From contig JAXFOH010000086.1 in assembly GCA_034180465.1 (NCBI GenBank), positions 1 to 64,000 on the forward strand: a stretch of DNA of 64,000 nt. Direction: 5' to 3'. Shown piece by piece: positions 48,639-58,759 of this stretch. The DNA is from CAKUIA01 sp034180465 (GTDB lineage Bacteria > Verrucomicrobiota > Verrucomicrobiia > Opitutales > Intestinicryptomonadaceae). How positions within the stretch are numbered: the stretch's first letter is position 1; every line of letters begins with the position of its first letter. The notes under the pieces are model-generated. The model was not told the DNA's origin. It saw only the letters and a program-made list of their open reading frames with translations, and did not search any database. The position numbers and the translations under genes are program-made.

Positions 48639-50888
48639 CTACTTTATAATGGGTGTTTTAGACATTTTAAATACAAGTTTTTTGCCTGTTTTTAATGCGC
48701 TTATGGGCATTTTAAAATTTTCAAGCTTGCGGCCGTCTAGCCATACCGATTCAACATAGATATTCTCGGGGGCGTAATTTTCGCATTCTATCGTAAATGT
48801 ATTGCCGCCGTATATATATTCGGGAAGCTTAAGCGTTATCTTTTTAAACAATGGCGAACCCAAAATAAATTCGTCGCCTGCTGCAAAATTTATGGGTGGG
48901 TACAAGCCCATTGCGCTCATTACATACCAACCCGAAATATTGCCGTAGTCGTCGTTATTGGGCAATGCTCCCGGCTCGTTGCGGTACATTGTATCCATAA
49001 TAAAACGTACCATTTCTTGCGTTTTGTGCGGAACGCCAACTTCGGCATACAAATATGGAATAAACCTGTCGTTGCCGTTGCCGTGTGTATAGCAGCCTAT
49101 CATACCGGAAACATCGCCTATGGCAGCCGTATACGGAGCTTTGAAGAATTCGTCCAGTCTTTTAATAAAGGCGTCTTTGCCGCCCATCATTTTCACCAAT
49201 TCGGGGATATCGTGCAGCACCATATACGAATACTGCCATGAATTGCCCTCGTTGTACGGGCTGCGCAATGTTGCCGTTGTGGGGTTGAAAGGTTCAACCC
49301 ATTTGCCGTCGGCCGTTTTCGCGCGCAAAAAGCCTGTTTTCGGGTCGAACAGATTTTTGTAGTTTTTTGAATGTTTTAAGAGAAAATCCGTTTCGCTTTG
49401 CGGCCTGTCGCCAAGCTCCTTTGCCAATTCGGCAAGGCAGTAAAATTCGTACGAATAGCCGAGCGTTCTGTTCGAGCAGTCTTCGTTCATTTCGTACCTG
49501 CCGTTTTCGCGGTGTATATAGGGCAGATAGCCGTACTTAATAAATTCGGCATAGCGTTCGTAATTCGGATCGCTTACAAGGCCGTAATATTTGTTGTATA
49601 TTGATTTTATATCTATTGTAGTTGCCCCCCTGCGGTAAAAGCTTAGAGCTGCAGGAATGAACCCGTTGCCGAAAAACCCCCTGCGAACATAGCCGCTTTT
49701 TACAATGTCGTCTATTTTATCGACAACCATTTTCGGCTCCATAAGGAACAGCACCTGATAGTTCATAGTATACAGCATTGCTATATCCTCTACCGACGCA
49801 AAATTTGAACAGCGCAAAATGGAAGTGTAGAACATTGTCCTTTGCGCCTGGGTGCCGCCCTCTACCTGAATTTTAGAGAAATATTTATTCCATTCGTTTT
49901 CGCAGGCAACTTTTATGTCGTCAAAATTTTTGCCTTTTGTTTCGTCTTCCAATTTTTTGCGCGCGTCTTCTATACTTTTGTTCGACACGGCAATTTTTAC
50001 TTCGATTTGCTCGTTTTCATCTGTTGCGTAATCTACAAACGCGCCCAATCCCTGCTTTTTTACATTGCCCTTGCTTTGAACGCGCCCAATGTAGGGATTA
50101 ATTTTCATAATTCTTCGGTGATTTTGGTTGTTGTCTTTCCAAATTCCCCAATAGCGAAAGGGACGGCTGAATTTTGCTACAAAGTATATGTCGTTGCCGT
50201 AAAAATTGAAGAGGGTTTTTAGTTTTTGGTAGCCTTCGATTTTATCGTTGCCCACTATTTCAAGCCAGGCTTCGGGAATGCTTGTAAACTTGTGGGCAGC
50301 CCCCAGATCTATCAATATTTTAGACGAATGTGCTTTCGGGAAAGTATAGCGGTGAACACCCACATGGTCGGTTGCGGTAATTTCAGCGCGAACGCCGTTC
50401 TTTAATTTTACCGTATAGTAATACGGTTTTGCAACTTCGCTTGCCGAATCTTTTTCGACACGATAGCCGCTTGCGCTGTTGGTGTCGTCTCCCGAAAAGG
50501 TATCAAGCTGGCCTACTACGGGCATAACTATGGGATTTGCATAGGCATTGTATTCAATGTTTAGCTGCGAAAACCCTATTATGTATTTGTCTCCATGCCT
50601 ATAGCCCGAACCCCTTGAATGCGAAGCTACTCCCCTAAAGCTTGTAACTGGCGATGGCGAAACCATACCGCTAGGCATTCTTGGCCCGACAATTTCGTTT
50701 GCATACAACCCGTAGTCGGGGTCTAGCGAGTTGTTGCCGCTATATTCGGGATACGGGAAAATATCCGTTCCCAAAAGCAAGTTGGCTTCGTCTGCAAGCG
50801 GGGTTTGTTTTTGCTTTTTTTCGGCCGAAACGCAGCCGAGCATTGCCGAAAAAGCAATAGTTAATATTATATAAAAAACTCTTATCAT
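48639..50888 (-). CDS. GH92-family glycosidase, lipoprotein (copy 2)
   Basis: The 749-residue product starts with a lipoprotein signal; the lipobox is M-L-G-C with Cys19, so it is probably held in a membrane, likely the outer one. GH92 features are F-Y-T-S-I-L-R-C, Y-N-E-G-N-S-W-Q-Y-S (general-acid Glu), F-I-P-Y-L-Y and N-N-D-D-Y-G-N-I-S-G-W-Y-V-M-S-A-M-G. The usual N-E-P-S-H-H is H-G-N-G-N-D-R. The first half also differs from copy 1 (37582-39798), so they are old paralogues, not a recent duplication. It stands alone, with its own terminator. A deglycosylating role is likely; linkage specificity is unknown. Confidence 0.87.
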   Translation of the reverse strand: MIRVFYIILTIAFSAMLGCVSAEKKQKQTPLADEANLLLGTDIFPYPEYSGNNSLDPDYGLYANEIVGPRMPSGMVSPSPVTSFRGVASHSRGSGYRHGDKYIIGFSQLNIEYNAYANPIVMPVVGQLDTFSGDDTNSASGYRVEKDSASEVAKPYYYTVKLKNGVRAEITATDHVGVHRYTFPKAHSSKILIDLGAAHKFTSIPEAWLEIVGNDKIEGYQKLKTLFNFYGNDIYFVAKFSRPFRYWGIWKDNNQNHRRIMKINPYIGRVQSKGNVKKQGLGAFVDYATDENEQIEVKIAVSNKSIEDARKKLEDETKGKNFDDIKVACENEWNKYFSKIQVEGGTQAQRTMFYTSILRCSNFASVEDIAMLYTMNYQVLFLMEPKMVVDKIDDIVKSGYVRRGFFGNGFIPAALSFYRRGATTIDIKSIYNKYYGLVSDPNYERYAEFIKYGYLPYIHRENGRYEMNEDCSNRTLGYSYEFYCLAELAKELGDRPQSETDFLLKHSKNYKNLFDPKTGFLRAKTADGKWVEPFNPTTATLRSPYNEGNSWQYSYMVLHDIPELVKMMGGKDAFIKRLDEFFKAPYTAAIGDVSGMIGCYTHGNGNDRFIPYLYAEVGVPHKTQEMVRFIMDTMYRNEPGALPNNDDYGNISGWYVMSAMGLYPPINFAAGDEFILGSPLFKKITLKLPEYIYGGNTFTIECENYAPENIYVESVWLDGRKLENFKMPISALKTGKKLVFKMSKTPIIK

Positions 50889-51140
50889 ATATACAATAAT
50901 CTTTCTGTTTAAGGTTAGGTTTAACGATATATGAAAAAGAAAAAATACTCAAGCCCTTATTAAAAATTTGGCAAAAAACGCAATTATTAAAAAAATAATT
51001 TCCGATAGAAATAAAGACCGCCAAAGGATAAAGATAAAACTTATATTGCATTTTGGCGACCAGAAAAAAGTTTTTGGCAATATATTTACACCGCAAAAAA
51101 TTTGCGCAGTGCACATTTAACCCGTGTTATTTACCATAAA

Positions 51141-51668
51141 ATGAGAATCTTTACCGCTATTTTGCTTATAATTTTGTGCATATTCCTGTTCGATTGTGCA
51201 ACGCAGCCCCATGCGCCGCAGCAAACCGCGCAGAACATAGATATAAAAAAATATATGGGGCTTTGGCACGAAGTTGCGCGCACAAAAAACCCGTTCGAAA
51301 GCGGCGTTGTAAATGCCCAAGCCAAATATTCGCTAAATGCCGACAACACTGTAAGCGTTTCAAACACGGGCATACGCCAAAACGGCACAACAAAAAGCGC
51401 AAAAGGCAAAGCCTATGCGCCAAACCCGAAAGACTTTTCAAAGTTAAAAGTTACATTTTTTTGGCCCTTTTACGGCGACTATAATATTTTGGCGGTAGGT
51501 AAAAACTATAGCTGGGCACTTGTAGCCAGCGGCAAATATTTGTGGATACTTTCGAGAACCATTCCCATGCCCAGAAGCGAGCTAAACGACATTCTGCAAA
51601 AAGTAGCCTCGTTCGGCTACGCAACCGACAACATAATCTACAACCTAAATGCGGCAGAATACGATTAG
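51141..51668 (+). CDS. Lipocalin-family lipoprotein (Blc-like)
   Basis: The ATG at 51141 gives 175 residues starting with a lipoprotein signal (L-F-D-C, Cys19). The lipocalin core follows: Y-M-G-L-W-H-E-V-A-R (the G-x-W-Y/H-E motif), Y-S-L-N-A-D-N-T-V-S-V-S-N, F-W-P-F-Y-G-D-Y-N-I-L and the closing W-I-L-S-R-T. Bacterial Blc proteins sit in the outer membrane and bind lysophospholipids or fatty acids. It is monocistronic and divergent from the GH92 gene; the 252 bases between hold no feature I can support. Confidence 0.9.
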   Translation: MRIFTAILLIILCIFLFDCATQPHAPQQTAQNIDIKKYMGLWHEVARTKNPFESGVVNAQAKYSLNADNTVSVSNTGIRQNGTTKSAKGKAYAPNPKDFSKLKVTFFWPFYGDYNILAVGKNYSWALVASGKYLWILSRTIPMPRSELNDILQKVASFGYATDNIIYNLNAAEYD

Positions 51669-51794
51669 AAACTTAAACACTGCAAAAAATACAGTTTCAA
51701 TTCCAACGGGTTTTCAAATACAACTTTTTATAAAGCCAAACTCAAAATTCAAACCGTCAAGATTAAGAAATTAAAATAAGCTTTATATTTGAAA

Positions 51795-53012
51795 TCAAAC
51801 TTGCTCGCTTAGACAAATTTCTTGTTTTTCCAATTTCAATTTTTCGTTAAAATTATCTATATATTCCTGCAAGCCAAGCGTCTTCAATTCTCCAGAAACC
51901 GGAACATCTGGCTCAAATCTTATGCCAATAAATCCGTATTTATAACAAACGGGGCTTAAAATTGATTTCAAATAATCTTTTGTAAATTCGTCGATTTTTG
52001 ATTGCAAATCCCCGTCAGATGAATTCGTAAATATATCTTTAAATTCCTGCTTATGTTGACTCTTCAATTTTTCAAGCTCTTGATCGGTGTTGGCAGTTGT
52101 TACAATACTTATTTCTTCTGGAGCTGGAAGTTTATAGGCGTTAATATCGGTTCCTCTTTTATACTTTTCTATCTCTATCCTTTTTAATAATTCTTCCTCA
52201 TCTGCATCCTTTGATACAGAACTATGATTATGCAAACTTCCACATATAACAAGTTCGTTGTTTTCTATCTTCACAACCAATTTGCTAAAATCAGTTCCGA
52301 AATACATTGTTCCTTGTTTTCTAATAAGCCCTCTGTAAACTTTTCTTTGCGACCTATGGAGACGCGACTCTTCTTCTCTAGAGATTGTATATTATTTAAA
52401 ATCGCAAGAGCAAAAAGACATTTCGCACGAAATCAATCCTTTTGCAGGTTTAATTTCGTAGATTTGAATTACTTTTGATTTTTCTGCATTCAAGTCTCTT
52501 TTTAAAGCCAAAACCCTGTCTTTATAATCGTTGTTTTTTTCGATCAAATCATTTTTTTCGCTTTTCAACTGCTCGTTTTCCGCTTCTTTTTGTTTGATAT
52601 CAGAAATTAGCTTATTATTCTTAATGGTAGCAGAATGCAAATCTTTTACTACAGACTCATATTGAGCCCCTAATTCATCGTATCGCTTCTTATCCTTCTG
52701 GTAATCTGGACTTTTATATATAGATTCTTCTACGGTTTTTTTTACTTCTTCACTTTTGTTTTTCGCATAGCCAAGCACAGCAAGCATAGTCCCAATAATA
52801 CAACCTAATGCAGTTATTGTTACGCTTATTGTTACATTAAAGAAATTGAATATTGGGAATTTTGGTGCCCCTATGGCAAATATGGGAGAAACAACCATAA
52901 TAAGTATACCCGTTGTCATAACAACGAGATTGCAAAAGCCGATAATTTTTTCAAAGAAAAGCTTAAAGGGCGATGTTATTATTGTAGATATTTTTTCGAC
53001 AAAATGTTTCAT
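51795..53012 (-). pseudogene. DUF4230-like membrane protein gene interrupted by one in-frame TAA
   Basis: Two frames usually read as separate genes are one. From the ATG at 53012, 206 codons encode two membrane helices (about 24-47 and 60-82), a long coiled coil (about 85-185) and I-Y-E-I-K-P-A-K-G-L. A TAA then occurs at 52394-52392. The same frame continues without another stop for 198 codons to 51795. It passes through R-K-Q-G-T-M-Y-F-G-T-D-F-S-K-L-V-V-K-I, the hallmark of the DUF4230 beta-domain, then Y-K-L-P-A-P-E-E-I-S. The ATG at 52307 would make only the second half. Function of the family is unknown. It is more AT-rich than its surroundings. Confidence 0.75.
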
Positions 53013-53139
53013 GTGGTTCTTGTTTATTAAATCATTACAGGATTGCGCTTTTAACAAAAAAGCAACAATCGAAACCAACACTATAGAGTATTTCGCAAAA
53101 AACAGAACATTCTTACCACTTTTCTGTCAAAACACACAA

Positions 53140-53171
53140 AAAAAAGGACTCGTTTACACGAGTCCTTTTTT
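53140..53171 (-). terminator. Terminator after tRNA-Thr
   Basis: AAAAAAGGACTCGT (53140-53153) pairs perfectly with ACGAGTCCTTTTTT (53158-53171) around four bases, right after the tRNA 3' end on the minus strand. Confidence 0.9.
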
Positions 53172-53176
53172 GCCCG

Positions 53177-53249
<73 letters not shown>

Positions 53250-53276
53250 CAAGTATTAAAGCTTTTCATGAAAGCA

Positions 53277-56200
53277 TTACTGATTTTGTTTTGCAAGCTT
53301 TTTTTGACTTAAAATTACATCTTTGCCGAAAATTCTGCGAATTATGTAATAAAACACGGGAGTCATTAGGCAGCCGCATATTGTTACACCCAACATGCCG
53401 AACAAAACCGATGTTCCCAACGCCTGTCTTAGCTCAAAACCCGAGCCCGTGCCGTATGCCAAGGGAACAACGCCCAAGATAAAGGCGAAAGATGTCATCA
53501 AAATGGGGCGCAAACGGTTTTTGGAAGCATTGCTTACGGCGCTTACAATCTCCTCGCCCCTTGCCTCTCTTTGCTTTGCAAATTCGACAATCAAAATCGC
53601 GTTTTTGCAGGCAAGGCCTATAAGCACAACAAAGCCTATTTGCGACATTATATTGTTGTCCATCTTGCGATAGTCTATACCGAGCACCGCAAACAACAGC
53701 ACCAGCGGCACAATAAGTATAACCGAAAGCGGAATTGTCCAGCTCTCGTACAGTGCCGAAAGCAAAAGGAAAATAAACAGAACGCACACGCCGAAAATAT
53801 ACAGCGCGGTATTGCCCGCCTTGCGTTCCTGATAAACAAGGTCTGTCCATTCTATGCCCATGCCCACGGGTAAAATTTGGCGGGCAAGCTCCTCTATTTG
53901 GTTGGCAACATAGCCCGTGCTATAACCCTTTTTAAGGTTGCCCTGAATGGGCGCGCTTGAATACAAGTTAAACCTTTCCACACGATCGGGCCCAATGCCG
54001 CGCCGTATTTTTACAAGCGAGCCAAACGGAACGCTTTTGCCGTTTTTGCTGGGCACTTTCAAGTTGTATATGTCGTTTATACTGCCCCTGTTTTCGGGCT
54101 GGCCTTGGGCTACAACCCTGTAAACGCGTCCTAAAATATTAAAGTCGTTAACGTATGCCGAGCCAAAATTATACTGCATTGCGGCGAAAATTTCTGATAT
54201 GGGAACGTTTAGCTTTTGCGCCCTTTCGCGGTCTACCTCCATAAAAAGCTGCGGGTCGCTTACCCTATACGAAGTAAACACGCTGTCTACGGAATCGAGC
54301 TTTTCTATTTCCCCTACCAAAAGGTTTGCGTAGTGGTTTAGCTGCATAACGCCAAGGCCTGCCCTGTCTTGCAACATAAATTTAAAGTCGCTGCCGGACC
54401 CTATGCCGGGAACGGGCGAAGGCGTTAAAATATTGATCTTTGCCTCCAAAATATTTTCGTCGAGAACCTTCCTTGCCTCTTGCATAATATGTGCCATTGT
54501 GTAGCCGTGGGCGTCTCTATACGAGCGTTCCCTGAAATTTACAACCAATCTGCCGCACGAAGACGAAACCATACCCGTTGCCGCATTTTGCCCAGCGTTA
54601 GACTGTGCATACCTTATGCCCGCAATACGCATAACAAGGTCTCCCGCGCGTTTGGTAACCTCTTCGGTTGTGCTAAACGCCGTTCCGTTGGGCATATCAA
54701 GTCCTATGTTTATAAAGCCTCTGTCCTGCTTGGGTATAAAGCCCTTGGGTGTTGTTTCAAAAACGTGAACTGTTAGATACAACAAACCTATGTACAAAAG
54801 GAAAATTATAATCGAAATTCTTATTAAACCGGCAACCAGACGACCGTAGAACTTTGCGCACAGTTCGAATACCTTGTTGAAAAGCCAGAATATTTTGCCG
54901 AATGTATTGTTGTATAACTTAAACAAAAATCCCTTTTTTGCATTGGGCTTTTCTTTAAGGAAAAGCGCGCAAAGCGCGGGAGTAAGCGTAAGCGAAACTA
55001 TGCCCGAAAATATGGTTGAAGCCGCAATTGTTATTGCAAACTGCCTGTAAAACTGCCCGGAAATGCCGCCCAAAAACGCAGTGGGTAAAAACACGCAGCT
55101 TAGCACCAAAACAATTGCTATAAGCGCGCCCTGCACTTGCGTCATTGCCTTTTCGGTTGCGGCTTTTGCGTCCAGACCGTCTGCCATATTGCGCTCCACG
55201 TTTTCAACAACAACAATCGCGTCGTCTACAACAATGCCTATGGCAAGCACCAAACCGAATAGCGTAAGATTGTTTATCGAATAGCCCAAAGCATACATAA
55301 CCGCAAATGTGCCTACCAGCGAAACGGGAATTGCAAAAAGCGGAATAACCGCAGCCTTGAATTTTTGCAGGAACAGCAGCACAACAAAAACGACCAAAAT
55401 TACGGCGTCGAAAATTGTGCTGTAAACGGCGTTGATGGATTCGGAAATATACTCGGTTGTATCGAAGCCTATAATATAGTCTACATCGTTTGGGAAGTCT
55501 TTTTTAAGTTCTTCAAGCTCTTTGCGAATGTTTTTAACTGTTTGCACCGCGTTAGACCCGGGCAACTGGTACGCCCCCATACCCACCGTACTTTTGTTGT
55601 TAATATACGAGTCGGTATTGTAGTTGTAGGAAGCCAGCTCTATTTTAGCTACGTCTTTTAGGCGAATAACCCTGCCGTCGGGCAGGTCTTTTACTATAAT
55701 CGAGCTAAATTCCGATTCGGTAGAAAGCCTGCCCTTCATATTTATCAGCAGCTCAAGCGTTGCGTCCTCCTTGTGGGGCGACTGGTTTATTTTGCCCGCG
55801 GCAACCTGTTTGTTTTGCTCTTCTATTGCCGAAATAATTTCCTTTGCGCTCATATTCAGGCTGGCAAGCCTGTCGGGATCTATCCAAATACGCATACAAT
55901 ATTCCTTTGCGCCCCAAACGTCGAATTCGCTAACGCCGTATACGCGCGAAAGCCTGTCTTGCATATTTGTAATTGCGTAGTTTGTTAAATACAGTTTGTC
56001 TCGCGTGCCCTTTGGAGAAATAAGGTTTACCGTCATCAACATATCGGGCGAACGCTTTGCCACGGTTACGCCCTTGTCGCGGACTTCTTTCGGCAATCTG
56101 GAAAGCGACTGCGAAACCTTGTTTTGCACCAAAACCTGCGCCATATCTATGTTGGTTCCCGTTTCGAAAGTAACGGTAATTCTAACCGAGCCGTTCGAAG

Positions 56201-56453
56201 CGCACTGGCTTTGCATGTAAATCATGTTCTCGACGCCGTTTATTTCCTGCTCGAGAGGGGCTGCAACCGTGTTCATCAAAACTTCGGGAGACGCCCCCGC
56301 ATAGTTTGCCGAAACCGAAATTGTTGGCGGCACAATGTTCGGATATTGCGTAATTGGCAGATTTTGGAACGCAACTATACCAACAAGCATTATAAAGATT
56401 GAAATAACGCTTGCAAAAATCGGCCTATTTATAAAGAAGTGCGAAAAATTCAT
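53277..56453 (-). CDS. RND-family efflux pump inner-membrane transporter (AcrB-like)
   Basis: The 1058-residue protein is a proton-driven HAE1-type exporter. It begins F-F-I-N-R-P-I-F-A, has 12 membrane helices in two halves with two large periplasmic loops, and keeps the proton-relay aspartates in G-I-V-V-D-D-A-I-V-V-V-E-N in helix 4. The start of the periplasmic part (Y-P-N-I-V-P-P-T-I-S-V) is typical of multidrug pumps. Its ATG overlaps the adaptor's stop (TAATG). No outer-membrane channel gene is next to it, so a TolC-like partner must be elsewhere. Confidence 0.95.
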   Translation of the reverse strand: MNFSHFFINRPIFASVISIFIMLVGIVAFQNLPITQYPNIVPPTISVSANYAGASPEVLMNTVAAPLEQEINGVENMIYMQSQCASNGSVRITVTFETGTNIDMAQVLVQNKVSQSLSRLPKEVRDKGVTVAKRSPDMLMTVNLISPKGTRDKLYLTNYAITNMQDRLSRVYGVSEFDVWGAKEYCMRIWIDPDRLASLNMSAKEIISAIEEQNKQVAAGKINQSPHKEDATLELLINMKGRLSTESEFSSIIVKDLPDGRVIRLKDVAKIELASYNYNTDSYINNKSTVGMGAYQLPGSNAVQTVKNIRKELEELKKDFPNDVDYIIGFDTTEYISESINAVYSTIFDAVILVVFVVLLFLQKFKAAVIPLFAIPVSLVGTFAVMYALGYSINNLTLFGLVLAIGIVVDDAIVVVENVERNMADGLDAKAATEKAMTQVQGALIAIVLVLSCVFLPTAFLGGISGQFYRQFAITIAASTIFSGIVSLTLTPALCALFLKEKPNAKKGFLFKLYNNTFGKIFWLFNKVFELCAKFYGRLVAGLIRISIIIFLLYIGLLYLTVHVFETTPKGFIPKQDRGFINIGLDMPNGTAFSTTEEVTKRAGDLVMRIAGIRYAQSNAGQNAATGMVSSSCGRLVVNFRERSYRDAHGYTMAHIMQEARKVLDENILEAKINILTPSPVPGIGSGSDFKFMLQDRAGLGVMQLNHYANLLVGEIEKLDSVDSVFTSYRVSDPQLFMEVDRERAQKLNVPISEIFAAMQYNFGSAYVNDFNILGRVYRVVAQGQPENRGSINDIYNLKVPSKNGKSVPFGSLVKIRRGIGPDRVERFNLYSSAPIQGNLKKGYSTGYVANQIEELARQILPVGMGIEWTDLVYQERKAGNTALYIFGVCVLFIFLLLSALYESWTIPLSVILIVPLVLLFAVLGIDYRKMDNNIMSQIGFVVLIGLACKNAILIVEFAKQREARGEEIVSAVSNASKNRLRPILMTSFAFILGVVPLAYGTGSGFELRQALGTSVLFGMLGVTICGCLMTPVFYYIIRRIFGKDVILSQKKLAKQNQ

Positions 56454-57583
56454 TATTTAAGCTCCACCTTTACGGGTTTTACAACCGAATTTAACTTTGC
56501 GCGGTGAAGTGCTTTTACAACAACCCAATCGCTGTCTTTTAAGCCGTCTAAAATTATTATATTTTTGCCTATGTTTTCGCCAACAGTTACGGCGCGGTAT
56601 TCAACAACGTTCTTGTCGTTCACAACCAAAACATAGCGACCAACTAAGTCGGTGCCTACAATTTGTTCGGGCAGCATAAGGCGTTCTACACCCTCGCTGC
56701 GGCGCAAACTTGCCTTTGCATACATACCGGGGAAAAGCTTGCCCTTAGAATTGTCCACATCGGCCCTAAGCTCCATACTTGCGGAATTTAGCTTGTTGTC
56801 GATATACGTTAACACACCGGTGTGCGACGCTGTTTTTTCATCCATAAGTTTTATCTTTACGGGCGGGCCGCTGCGAGTGTCGCCGTTGATTTTGTCGATG
56901 AGGTTTTCGTTGGAATAGTTTATTATGTCGCGTTCGCTAACTTCGAAATACGCATATATTGTAGCTCTCGAAACCACGTTCGCCATAAGGGTGCCGGAAG
57001 CCTCTATAAGGTTGCCAGCGTCTACCATACGGCGGCTTACATAGCCCGAAATGGGCGAGGTTATTTTGGTAAATTCCAAATTAAGGTTTGCCTCTTTCAG
57101 CTGCGCTTTTGCACTCATTAACAATGCGTTTGTAGTAAGGTATTCGCTGCGGCGCGTTTCCAAAGTTTCTTTCGAAATTGCCTTGGCGGCAAACAGTTCT
57201 TCGGCGCGGCTTAGGTTGCTTTTTGCCAAGCTTACCTTCGATTCTGCCTCTATAACCGATGCCTTGCAGTTTTCTACTACAACCTCGAAAGGCCTTGGAT
57301 CTATAAGGAAAAGCGGCTGGCCCTCCTTTACATATTGGCCGTCGAAAAACAAAATCTTTTCGAGATAGCCGCTAACGCGCGAGCGTATTTCAACCGACTT
57401 TTCGCCCTCTAGTCTTGCAACGTAGTCGTCCCAAATTTCTACCCTGCGCTTTATGGGGTTTGCAACCTCTACCGAATTGTTCTGTGCAGTCGTTTTGGCT
57501 GCGGGTTGTTCGTCTTTGCAGGATACCGCAAAAAATGCGCACAATGCAAATAATGCAAATGTATATAAATTTGTTTTAGCCAT
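56453..57583 (-). CDS. RND efflux periplasmic adaptor (AcrA-like lipoprotein)
   Basis: This 376-residue membrane-fusion protein has a lipobox A-V-S-C with Cys22. The order is a lipoyl/barrel-sandwich half (R-S-R-V-S-G-Y-L-E-K-I-L-F), G-Q-x-V-K-E-G-Q-P-L-F-L-I-D-P-R-P-F, a helical hairpin (about 100-170), the second lipoyl half (I-T-S-P-I-S-G-Y-V-S-R), then beta-barrel and membrane-proximal domains. It links the RND pump to an outer-membrane channel. It is the first gene of the pair. No regulator gene is adjacent, unlike many acrAB loci. Confidence 0.94.
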   Translation of the reverse strand: MAKTNLYTFALFALCAFFAVSCKDEQPAAKTTAQNNSVEVANPIKRRVEIWDDYVARLEGEKSVEIRSRVSGYLEKILFFDGQYVKEGQPLFLIDPRPFEVVVENCKASVIEAESKVSLAKSNLSRAEELFAAKAISKETLETRRSEYLTTNALLMSAKAQLKEANLNLEFTKITSPISGYVSRRMVDAGNLIEASGTLMANVVSRATIYAYFEVSERDIINYSNENLIDKINGDTRSGPPVKIKLMDEKTASHTGVLTYIDNKLNSASMELRADVDNSKGKLFPGMYAKASLRRSEGVERLMLPEQIVGTDLVGRYVLVVNDKNVVEYRAVTVGENIGKNIIILDGLKDSDWVVVKALHRAKLNSVVKPVKVELK

Positions 57584-57767
57584 ATATAAGATAAAGTTTT
57601 TTAAGGCTTAAAAAAGAGAACTGCACCGCAATTTGCCGCAAAACCCGACAACACAGCGTTTAACAAAGCCCTCCCCCGCAAGCCGTTAAAGTTTTAAGAG
57701 GCTACAATTATATAAAATAGGCTGCTTTTCAAGAATTTTTACCTAAAAATTTTCATTATTTTTGGGT

Positions 57768-57800
57768 AAAAAAAACGCCCCGCCGAATGTCGGCGAAGCG
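57768..57800 (-). terminator. Terminator after TIM-barrel copy 2
   Basis: On the minus strand CGCTTCGCCGA pairs with TCGGCGGGGCG (two G-U pairs) around CAT, followed by eight T. Confidence 0.85.
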
Positions 57801-57824
57801 CAGCAAATCTTGTGTAAGTTTAAA

Positions 57825-58658
57825 TTAGTTTTCCCTTAAAAACTTTACGCACTTTTCCAAGTCTTTTAGGTTGTCTTTGTAGTTTGCCTCGTACTCGATG
57901 ACAAAAAAGCCGTTGTAGCCTTGTTTGTCGAGCTCGGCAAGCATTGCCTTGTCGTTAAGCGCGCCCTCGCCCAGTGGAACGGGCTGGTTTTTTGCGTTGC
58001 CGAATTCGGCCTGGTCTTTAAAGTGAATAGAGCCAATATTGCCTTTTAAAAGCTTTAAAGCGTCTACTGGGTTTATGCCGCAGCGCGACCAATGCCCAAC
58101 GTCGGGGTTCGCCATAACGTTGTCGAAAGGTCTTGTGTATTTATCCATAACTTCGGGGTCGAAATACTGGTTTAGACTGTCTTTTGCGTGGTGGTGCAAG
58201 CACATTTTTATGCCGTATTTTTTGCCGAATTTATCCCATACGGGGAATCTCGAAACGGGGTCTTCGGTAATTATGCGTTCCATACCGAATTCGTTTGCAA
58301 AGCGACAATATTTTTCAACATCTGCGTCTTTCGACGTTCTTTTTACACCAAAGCTTACCATCTTTAACTTTGCGTCGGCAAAAAGCTTCTTCACAAATGC
58401 CTTTTGTTCGTCCGTCATATTAACGTCGAATTTTGCATTGCCGAATTTGTCGGAAATTCTCTGGTTCGGATAGCATTCAACGCCGTCTATATCAAGACCT
58501 TTTATTCTATTTACGGTTTCTTCTAGCGTATAGCAATTCATAGAAAACGCCTGAATTGCAATTTTGCGGTGTTTTTTTGCGGGCGCTTGGGTCTGCGCAA
58601 ACGCCGACGAAAGCGAAACTGCAAACAACAGTATTAACGATATAATTTTCTTTGTCAT
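57825..58658 (-). CDS. Secreted sugar-phosphate isomerase/epimerase-like TIM-barrel protein (copy 2)
   Basis: The 277-residue product has a signal peptide ending S-S-A-F-A and a xylose-isomerase-like barrel. It is a clear paralogue of 14253-15071: M-T-D-E-Q-K-A-F-V, H-H-H-A-K-D, D-V-G-H-W-S-R, I-H-F-K-D-Q-A-E-F-G-N and V-I-E-Y-E-A-N occur in the same order in both. The His, Asp and Glu positions fit a divalent metal site. The differing loop after the first strand (copy 2 has V-E-C-Y-P-N-Q-R where copy 1 has L-G-C-S-G-G-M-E) may change the substrate. It is monocistronic and divergent from the beta-helix glycosidase gene, 101 bases away. Confidence 0.82.
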   Translation of the reverse strand: MTKKIISLILLFAVSLSSAFAQTQAPAKKHRKIAIQAFSMNCYTLEETVNRIKGLDIDGVECYPNQRISDKFGNAKFDVNMTDEQKAFVKKLFADAKLKMVSFGVKRTSKDADVEKYCRFANEFGMERIITEDPVSRFPVWDKFGKKYGIKMCLHHHAKDSLNQYFDPEVMDKYTRPFDNVMANPDVGHWSRCGINPVDALKLLKGNIGSIHFKDQAEFGNAKNQPVPLGEGALNDKAMLAELDKQGYNGFFVIEYEANYKDNLKDLEKCVKFLREN

Positions 58659-58759
58659 AATGCCGATTATCTAACTTCGGTAAAATTTTTATTCAAGAGT
58701 TTTTTTAATTTTCTTGATAAAGCGCAAAACTATACATATTCGTAAATCAATTTATAGAT

